From: Gymnopilus junonius
Taxonomy: Eukaryota; Basidiomycota; Agaricomycetes; Agaricales; Galerinaceae
DNA length: 17,097 nucleotides
Direction: 5' to 3'
NCBI GenBank assembly: GCA_015501075.1
Contig: JADNYJ010000648.1
Span: 1 to 17,097, forward strand
The notes beneath the pieces were generated by a model, which ran no database searches, was not told where the DNA came from, and saw only the letters and a program-made list of their open reading frames with translations. Positions 10,844 to 17,097 of the stretch are shown here, one piece after another (within the stretch, counting starts at the first letter, position 1; every line of letters starts with the position of its first letter). Both the position numbers and the translations under genes were made by a program.

Positions 10844-11110
10844 TGATGAATTTGGGAGGACGTCAGAGTACAGTGGTAAAAACAGATACCCTATATTCAA
10901 TCTGAATGTTTTCACTGATTAAATGATAAGGAGAAGGCATCCATAAATGTACTTGCATCTGTCAAGGGGGGTCAATCAGAGTCTGAAATCTGGATCCATG
11001 TGTAACCAAAATTAAAAATAAGTAATTTCCCCACAGTGATCAGGCATTGATCCGAGCAATATCAGATTGACATTAAAAAGGGGAATCACATGCAGATAGG
11101 TGTTAGCACC
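10844..11110. promoter_or_regulatory. Divergent promoter region between the KDZ gene and the W-x-A-K-E-K gene
   Basis: The two genes start head to head, 267 bases apart (ATG 10843 on minus, ATG 11111 on plus), so this interval presumably carries both promoters. It is AT-rich, with an A-rich stretch CATTAAAAAGGGG about 30-40 bases before ATG 11111 and ATTAAAAATAAG near 11010. No confirmed TATA box or binding site; the assignment rests on position alone. Confidence 0.4.
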
Positions 11111-12082
11111 ATGGTTGAGTCTGCAGCAAATTCCCCAGCATCTGGTGTCAATGAAATATTATCAAACATACCAGCACATCTGTCGAACAGTGAACATATG
11201 CCATCTACATCACCAGATAATCAGGGAAGCCCTCTGTCAAATGAGTGGGACACAGAGGTGGGTGCCAAAGGAAATGAAGGGGTGGAAGCCAAGGGAGATG
11301 ATGGGGAGGAACTAGAACCTGACCCTGACTTTGATGATGCATGACCCCAAGGACAGATTTGGACAGCCAAGGAAAAAAAGGTATTGGAAGATTGCCTGCC
11401 AATATACAGAGCACTCCCCAACTCAAGAAAGGAAAGTACATTGCCATGGAAGTCATGAAGGCCATCAAGAAGATGTGGTCATGATGATATGGGGCAAAAA
11501 CATTGAGGAAAGACCAGGTTCAGTTGGAAGAGTGGAAAAAGAAGAAACAGGTGAGTGCGTGGCCATATTAAATGTTCTCGGCTGACTGACAGTAGCAAAT
11601 TTTCAAACTGGTTTTGAATCATGGGGGAAGTGGATGCAATTTAAAAATTCCTGGATTCACTTTGAAGGTTACATTTGACAGTGTCCTGAAGGAGCTGAAG
11701 CAGAGTGAAATTATCACAGTTGCAAAGAGTTTGGCTGGAACAGAGTCTGCAGATAGCAAAATTTACATTCCATTTTATTCAGCAGCAAAGCAGGCTGTAA
11801 AGGAATCATTGATGGAGGCCGAAATAGAGCAAATAAACAATGAAGTTGAATGGCAGCAAAAAGAAGGTGTACCAAAGAAAAAGCAGGCTGAGTAAGCAAC
11901 ATCCTTCAACTGTCATTCATAATGTTCAAAGATACTGCAGAAATGCCAAATGTTATGGGAAGAGAATACTCCAATCAATAGACACCTTGCGATTTTGGAG
12001 CATGAGAATGAGAACGCTCAGATTTGAGTGCCACTATGACACAAAGGGAAAGATGTCATACTCGGTGTCCATCATCCAATGA
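11111..12082 (+). pseudogene. Unknown transposon-borne protein, possible SANT/Myb-like segment (broken)
   Basis: The start is ATG 11111 in the context ACCATGG. The first 77 residues are Ser/Pro-rich and then acidic (DDGEELEPDPDFDDA). TGA 11342 follows, after which the same frame gives QIWTAKEKKVLEDCLPIYRALP, loosely like the start of a SANT/Myb helix bundle. The frame shifts by one near 11425 to KGKYIAMEVMKAIKKMW, then TGA TGA at 11482-11487, then LEEWKKKKQ. Intron 11551-11595 (45 bases, GTGAGT, CTGAC, TAG) keeps phase and leads into IPGFTLKVTFDSVLKELKQSE and a lysine/glutamate-rich helical part to 11895. A last frame change near 11890 gives HPSTVIHNVQRYCRNAKCYG to the stop at 12082. Coherence across frames supports a real gene now dead. 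I believe similar proteins accompany KDZ elements in mushrooms, but I cannot name the family. Confidence 0.6.
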
Positions 12083-12250
12083 AAGGAAACAGGGATCATT
12101 ATCTAGTCGATGATCAAAATACTTTGAAGTTCAGACTTCAGCGTCACATGACCGATTGTTCCTGTTTGGCACATGGTTGAACCAGTACGATGCGCTCTTC
12201 CTTCTTGTCTTCCATCTCTCATACCGTCTTCATGTTCACTTATACCGACC

Positions 12251-14276
12251 ATGGCCACAGACATGAAGAATGCCATGGAACAGGAGATGGCCGCTCTCTG
12301 AATGAAGGCCAACCAGATGATGGATGCCTGGGAGGCGAAGCTGTGCCAATTTGTGCACTCCGAGGAGGAGTTCAACAAAAACAAGAAGGCATTGTACCGG
12401 GACATGGTAAATTTCTTTTCTAAACATCATTTTTATTACTTATTTTATTATTCACTTTACAATTGTACAGGAAAAAATGTGAAGGTGGCTGAGCAAATCC
12501 CGGCAGATGACCACTTCCATCTCTTCGACTACCTGATCCAAGCTTTCGAGGACGGCCAGATGACGAATGCCGATGGGACCACCACCCTCAAACCGACTTC
12601 TCCTCCATTCAGAAGACAGTGTACTCTTATGATAAGAAACATGGCACCGGGTCAGAAGTTGAAGGGATGAAGAAAGCGGATGTGAATGTTGGAAAAGAAT
12701 CAGCAGGTGGGGAGACCAGGAAGCGAGCGGAGGCCGAAGGAGGAAGTAGGGAAGGCAAGAGGAGATCAAGTCACAGTTGAAAGAATCAGAGACAGGTGGA
12801 GAGCCTAGGAAGCGAGCGGAGGCTGAAGGCAGAAGTGGGAAGGTGAGAGGGATCGAAGTCAAAGTCGAAGGAATCAGAGACAGGCCAAGGGAAGAAATGG
12901 AGGCCGCGATAGCAAGAAAGAAATCGGAGGCCAATGCAGGGAAGGGCAAAGATGCTGGGCAGGGCAAGAAAGGGGACAATGGAGGCCGAGGGCTCAAAGG
13001 GCAAGGGAGAGCAGTCACCAGTTCAGAGGCCAGTCCAACTAAGGCAACGAAGGCCCCAGCAAAACCATGAGTCAGCCGCACAGCTCGGATGCAGCCAGGC
13101 ATCCACAGTAAGCCGCCTCCCAAGTCGAAACCAATCATCAGTGATGACGATGATGTTAGTGAAGGGGTGGGCAATGATGATGGTGAAGGGGAGGGCTTGG
13201 ATGGAGAAGACGATGCCAAGCCCTTGGAAGTTGGTCGAGTGAGTGAAAGGAAAAAAAGCGGATGGGCGAAGCCGAAGACCAAGCCATTGGAGCGCCTGAC
13301 CTCAATGAATATGCATGTGGAGGAGAAGTGCAGTCCTTGTGAAAAGGGTCGACGATCTTGCTACGTCAAGAAGTCAACTGTCAAGCAAGGGGGTACTGGT
13401 GCCTCATGCTGGTATTGTTTCAAGAGGAAGACCAAATGCAACCTCAATGACCCAGTCCCCCTCTCTCTCCATGCTCCCCTCGGAAATGCCCTCGAAAGGA
13501 TCCTGGAAGTCAAGGCAAGCCTGATTGGTCCCCGCCCCTGGAAGTCTGTCAGAAGCGCAGCTCCCATCACCTTCGGCGATGTCATCACTGAGCTCATACT
13601 GGCGTTGCCAGATGAAGGAGGAGAACATTGAACTGCACCGAGAGCTCAAGTCAATGCAGGCAATAATGGAATCAGAGATAGTGAGGAGGGTGGAGGACAA
13701 GCATCTGCTCCTTGAGCATCTCAAGGTAATCCCCCCTTACCTCGACCAACAGCTGGCCCCACTCCTGGAGATGGCTAAGCACCTTGAGGAGCAATCGTCG
13801 GCACCGCTCCATCTCTTCCCTCAATGTCACCCCAGCCATTGCCCCATCAGTTGCCAGCCTCAAGTCGTGAATGGTCTCTAGGTCCACCCCCCCCTCATTG
13901 CGCAATGAAGACTTTGGATCTAAGTGACTCGGAGGCCGCTTCTGAGTCAGAGATGTCGAGGAGTGCAAGTCGGTGCCCATCCCTCCTGCAGCCCCCCATT
14001 CACCCCCCACTATCCCCCAGGCATCACCTGCCATCCCCTGTGCCATCCAGTGCTTCACATGGTCTGTTTCGCCAGAAGACCCCATCGCGTCCACTGCTGC
14101 AAATCGAACAAGGAATGGAAGGAAGGCACAACAAGTGGGCACATCAGAGCATGCCGGCAATGAAAATGAGGAGGGCGAAGAAGAGAAAGTTGAGCCCTGT
14201 TGCGGAGGCCTGCACCTTCACCCAAGAAGAAGCATGGGAAGGTAAGGCTGCTAAGGGAGGAAAGACACATTGGTAG
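12251..14276 (+). pseudogene. Zinc-cluster and coiled-coil protein of the transposon (frameshifted)
   Basis: The start is ATG 12251 (GACCATGGCC). TGA 12299 interrupts a helical N-terminus (MATDMKNAMEQEMAAL, then MKANQMMDAWEAK). Intron 12407-12470 (64 bases, GTAAAT...TACAG) is followed by an A-run that seems one base short; adding one A restores NVKVAEQIP and FHLFDYLIQAFEDGQ. Another frame change occurs near 12595, then a lysine/glutamate-rich part with 86-88 base repeats. TGA 13068 is followed in frame by PPPKSKPIISDDDD and the cysteine cluster C-x2-C-x6-C-x14-C-x2-C-x6-C at about 13330-13440 (CSPCEKGRRSC ... SCWYCFKRKTKC), probably zinc-binding and DNA-binding. After a shift near 13605 comes a coiled coil (MKEENIELHRELKSM, VEDKHLLLEHL), then Pro/Ser-rich tails and a basic RRAKKRK stretch. 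The region is much richer in GC and CpG than its neighbours. The family is a mushroom-type zinc-cluster protein of unknown role. Confidence 0.65.
12697..12890 (+). repeat. Imperfect tandem repeat, units of 86 and 88 bases
   Basis: GAATCAG starts at 12697, 12783 and 12871. The first two units share GAGAcCaGGAAGCGAGCGGAGG, then GAAGG and AGAAGTrGGaA-type sequence; the third copy is partial (GAATCAGAGACAGG). Neither unit length is a multiple of three, though the two together are (174), so the duplication shifts the reading frame and then nearly restores it. It encodes the basic stretch RKRAEAEG in two different frames. Confidence 0.7.
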
Positions 14277-14457
14277 ATTTTGTTCTTGGGGTGCCACTTT
14301 TTTTTCTTTCATCTTAGCTCTGGTCATTTGCACGACGTTCTTCCTTCTCTGCATCAATATATATACATCTCGATTTAATTACTTTTGTGTATATATATTT
14401 TATTTAAATTTCATTATCATTGAGGTTTCGGAGTGCCGGGATTTTGGTTTGAGAACA

Positions 14458-15489
14458 TTAAGTCTTTTTAGCTCTCGGTCAACCAGGACCTTTCTTTGGG
14501 GGTGGTGGCTTTGTTTGTGATCACAATTGCCGGCTCTCTGTCTCATCCATGGGTGCTGGAGAGGTGTCTGTACTCTGAGCTGGAGTTACATAGGCTCCCT
14601 TTGCTCTAGGCTGAATTCTGCCTGGTCCCTTGTCTGGACTGGTATTTAGTACAGTTGGACTGGACATCTGATCAATGTGGGTCTCCGAATCGTGTCAAAT
14701 GGTGTTCTACGAGACACAGTGTCTGCATTCTTGGCAGTGTTTTGAATTGGGTCAGAGGCCATGATTCTTCGGTTATGCTGGGGTCCGAATCCTGACCATC
14801 ATCACTTGGTTCCTCTGGAACAACCTTTTTCGACAGTATTTTTTCAGGTTCCTTCCAACCATTGAATATGCCATCTGGATATTCTGCTGAAATAGTTATC
14901 TTCTTGGAGTCCACCACATTCTTCCATCTGAATGGAATTTCGGAGTGCCCCTGGTGATGGCACCAAAGCTTGAGAATATTATGTGTTTCAGCAGCCGAAT
15001 AGTGACTGATTTCTTTGAAGGGGACATTTGGAGGGAGATCAGTAGCGGACACAAATTCTATCCATTCGGGGATTATTTGCTTGAATGGTATGGGGCCCGG
15101 AATTCCACGCGCAAGTTCTGAAACTCAAACTAAGCAATTGCATCTCTGAATACAGACTGGAGCATACCATAGTGTTTCCTGACATAACCCCGAATGATGT
15201 CTATTTGAATCGCATTAGTTTCCAATCCATTTTCATTGCAAATGGGCTTCGGAACCAAAGGCAATCTGCCTTTCGAAAATTCGATGTCAGTCCGAGAAAT
15301 GGTTTTTTTCTCTGACTGTTTAGTCCCATTCTCCAAGGCAGCAACATGTTTTATGTACTTAATCCAGCACTTGGTGAACTCCTTCAAAGCCTTAGGATTG
15401 TACTGGCCAAATGAAGGAATATTCCCACTTGTTCCCTGGAGACTATTTGTGTGTACCTGATGCAAATGATTAGAAGACCCTTGCAGCAA
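14458..15489 (-). pseudogene. Unknown transposon-borne protein with C-terminal AT-hook-like tail (broken)
   Basis: Family not recognised by name. The N-terminal part (15489-15130; the same open frame extends a few codons upstream) reads through GNIPSFGQYNPKALKEF, KCWIKYIKHVAALENG and IIRGYVRKHYG. The frame then changes, and after TGA 15127 it continues ELARGIPGPIPFK, IPEWIEFVSATDLPP, FKEISHYSAAETHNILKLW and IPFRWKNVVDSKK to about 14760. A third frame carries Ser/Thr/Pro-rich sequence (PAQSTDTSPAPMDE) and ends PPPPKKGPG, TGA (14481), PRAKKT, stop 14458. If that TGA was CGA, the tail reads GPGRPRAKK, a good AT-hook for the minor groove of AT-rich DNA. It converges on the zinc-cluster gene. Confidence that this is one gene is moderate; the AT-hook is inferred from a decayed codon. 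Confidence 0.6.
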
Positions 15490-15819
15490 TGCAGAATATT
15501 TGCACTTCAGTCACTATTCAATTTTGGAGAGCATTCAAATTCCAAGATGAGTGATGATCTCGAGAATGCAGTACATGGTGAGGTATGTATACTGTATATA
15601 AATTCATTTAAGCAGAGCTAATGATGCCTTCAAAATACTTCTTGCATCAGCTGCTCATATAGTGATGCCCATTGCAGGACTTAACATGCAATTGTTTACC
15701 TACAAGATTGTCCTTTTAAGCTTACCAGTAAGCAAGGTGTATGATTTGCCACCCTCAAACTAGGTAAATAGAAGTGACAGAAAGCTATTCCAACTGACAT
15801 TCATGCCATTTACAATTAG

Positions 15820-16779
15820 ATGAAGATCCACAACCCATCCTGGTCTCTAATATCACTGATAGCCCCTGATAAAATTTCAGTCGTGGCCTCCGCCAATATT
15901 CAGAAAGAGCCTGCTTCAGAATGGCGCCACCAATGATTGACAAAGGATGACATTAAATCATTGTTGGAGGATCCCACACCACCTCCACAATGTTGAAAAC
16001 ATTTAACCAAGGAGGACATTCTGGAATTATGGGAAGATCCTATTTCAGAGGAGGATCATTTGACCGAAGACCATAAGTTAGCAATGGGTGGGTGAATAGT
16101 TGGTTGATGGGGCTGAACTGACTTGCGCTTACCAGAGCAGAGATGGAGGCTGACAGTAGTGCAAATAAGAGCCTCTCTGAATCGAACTTTGATGTCAGCC
16201 TCCACAATTCTCACTCTGAGATGGTAAATCATGGCCTCTGCGAATTTCGATCTGAGCCAATCTCAATAAATCACGGCCTCCCTAAGCACCTTCCCAATTT
16301 GCCTGGTCTTGTCAAATATATGCTGGAGGACCACAGTCCACCAATCTCCAACTCAAACCACTGCATGCCTCCTCCCGAAGCAAGGTTTACTTCTAATCAC
16401 AACTATTCCTCTCTCCCATTGCCGCTAAAGCCTGAAGCACCTCACGAAGCAGCCTGTCAAGCCAGCGACATTGAATTAGACTCCACTAATTGCATGTCAA
16501 ACTTTGATCCTCCCTTTACATTTGTGAGTATTTTTCTCTGAGATGTCTATCACCATCTTAAAGGTATTTGATAGGCCTACACAGAGCAGCAATTGCATAA
16601 TGTGCACCTTGGGGTTTTTGGACTCTGATTTGGATAACCCCACCTATGAAAACAAATTGCATGTCCTATCCAGTGCTCGCCGAAATCAACTGCACCTGGA
16701 ATTACATAACATCAAGGTACTTTCTGACGTTTGTGGAGACCTTGACATGCTGGAGGCCCTTCTATGCCCCTATGTTTGA
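15820..16779 (+). pseudogene. Unknown transposon-borne protein with short internal repeats
   Basis: Family not recognised. From ATG 15820 the frame reads MKIHNPSWSLISLIAP, then two similar blocks, LTKDDIKSLLEDPTPPP and LTKEDILELWEDPISEE, each preceded by a TGA (15934, 15994); the second is TGT TGA, as expected from decayed CGT/CGC CGA. Intron 16092-16135 (44 bases, GTGAAT, CTGAC, ACCAG) joins in phase to EMEADSSANKSLSES and a long Ser/Pro/His-rich part to 16523. Intron 16524-16563 (40 bases, GTGAGT...AAG) then gives VFDRPTQSSNC and a helical end (LSSARRNQLHLELHNIK, GDLDMLEALLC) to the stop at 16779. A possible first exon is MSDDLENAVHGE at 15547-15582 with donor GTATGT; its link to 15820 is not resolved. 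AATAAA lies at 16847, 68 bases past the stop. With only two stops, it is the least damaged gene of the element. Confidence 0.5.
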
Positions 16780-16934
16780 TTTTGCAGGACAGATAGTGGT
16801 TTTCTAATCTGGTTGAAGCTCATAATACATTGTAAATACATTTTTGAATAAACAAGCTGCCTATAATCTGCATTGAATGGCACCCGAGAGCCAGCCAGCC
16901 CTGCACCTAAATACAGCATTGGCGCCCTGGGCCC
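16780..16934. other. Short non-coding stretch before the right arm
   Basis: AT-rich 3' flank of the last gene, with the AATAAA at 16847 and the extra subterminal repeat unit from about 16905. No gene is seen. Confidence 0.45.
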
Positions 16935-17097
16935 ATGTCTGAGGTCAAGAAAAATGGACATCTGAATCACTACTCTAAATAATTGAAATGTACTATCATC
17001 GGCGCCCAGGCCATGTCTGATTTCCATCCAGTTGCCAAGTTAACTTGCCCTGTAGATAAATACAGCATCGGTGCTCCAGGTCCCAATCATATTTCCA
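16935..17097. repeat. Right inverted-repeat arm, cut by the window end
   Basis: The reverse complement of this stretch matches 3816-3975 (see the left arm). The match is still running at the last base, so the arm continues beyond the window. Just inside it, 16905-16943 holds a further diverged unit (TAAATACAGCATTGGCGCCCTGGG, compare TAAATACAGCATCGGTGCTCCAGG at 17058), so the right end has one more subterminal unit than the left. Confidence 0.8.

Larger units (their letters stand above)
3806..17097. mobile_element. Large decayed KDZ DNA transposon carrying TET/JBP and accessory genes
   Basis: The element is inferred from four facts: inverted repeats at its two ends, a KDZ transposase in its middle, a TET/JBP oxygenase remnant (a known fungal KDZ partner), and several tightly packed genes in convergent and divergent pairs. 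Gene order is TET/JBP (+), acidic protein (-), KDZ (-), W-x-A-K-E-K protein (+), zinc-cluster protein (+), AT-hook protein (-), repeat-bearing protein (+). Nearly every gene has stops and frameshifts, so this copy is not autonomous. Outer ends and target-site duplication are not visible because the right arm is truncated. An alternative is that the inverted repeats are two dispersed copies of a smaller repeat that happen to flank the cluster. Confidence 0.65.

Noticed and set aside
12452..13282. 276-codon open frame on the minus strand
   Set aside because: It is Ser/Pro/Leu-rich low-complexity sequence antisense to a lysine/glutamate-rich stretch. The plus strand carries the cysteine cluster and better frame logic.
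13672..14160. 162-codon open frame on the minus strand
   Set aside because: It is antisense to the coiled coil of the zinc-cluster gene. It also looks helical, which is usual for the reverse of E/L-rich sequence, but has no start context, splice sites or motif.
15950..16000. Retroviral-type primer binding site suggested by TGGCGCC near 15923
   Set aside because: There are no long terminal repeats, polypurine tract or reverse transcriptase in the window, and the motif lies within a coding frame.
16092..16135. Three TGAs that looked like decayed CGA codons
   Set aside because: They lie inside a good 44-base intron with a CTGAC branch site and CAG acceptor that restores the frame, so they are not evidence of CpG decay.

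Overview
The window looks like genomic DNA of a mushroom-forming basidiomycete (Agaricomycetes). The evidence is very short introns (about 40-80 bases) with GT...AG ends and CTGAC/CTAAT-like branch sites, an F-box protein with the N-terminal layout common in that class, and a KDZ transposase of the fungal CxC2 type with a TET/JBP oxygenase beside it, a pairing known from Agaricomycete genomes. No prokaryotic features, rRNA or tRNA were seen. Family assignments rest on motif recognition without a database search.

Layout. Positions 1-558 hold the 5' part of a clean three-exon gene on the minus strand that runs off the left edge. 559-1825 has no supported gene. 1826-3419 is a decayed F-box gene. 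From about 3806 to the right edge lies what I read as one large decayed DNA transposon, at least 13.3 kb, bounded by inverted repeats (about 3816-3975 and 16935-17097; the right arm is cut by the window end). Inside it are a TET/JBP-like dioxygenase remnant (+, about 4057-5326), an unknown acidic-tailed protein (-, 5357-6704), a KDZ transposase (-, 6855-10843), a divergent promoter region, an unknown protein with a W-x-A-K-E-K segment (+, 11111-12082), a zinc-cluster/coiled-coil protein (+, 12251-14276), a protein ending in an AT-hook-like tail (-, 14458-15489), and an unknown protein with internal repeats (+, 15820-16779).

How it fits together. The transposase would move the element. The TET/JBP relative would oxidise 5-methylcytosine, and the zinc-cluster and AT-hook proteins look DNA- or chromatin-binding. 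Ironically, the element appears destroyed by cytosine methylation. Most premature stops are TGA at places where the family or local sense calls for arginine (CGA), and 13 of the 15 transitions separating the two inverted-repeat arms collapse onto eight ancestral CpG sites. About as many frameshifts are present, so none of the internal genes looks functional here.

The least expected structure is an array inside a long KDZ intron (8984-9287): a palindromic 12-mer TCGGNNNNCCGA, CpG-decayed in most copies, repeated about ten times every 28-30 bases with unrelated 16-18 base spacers.
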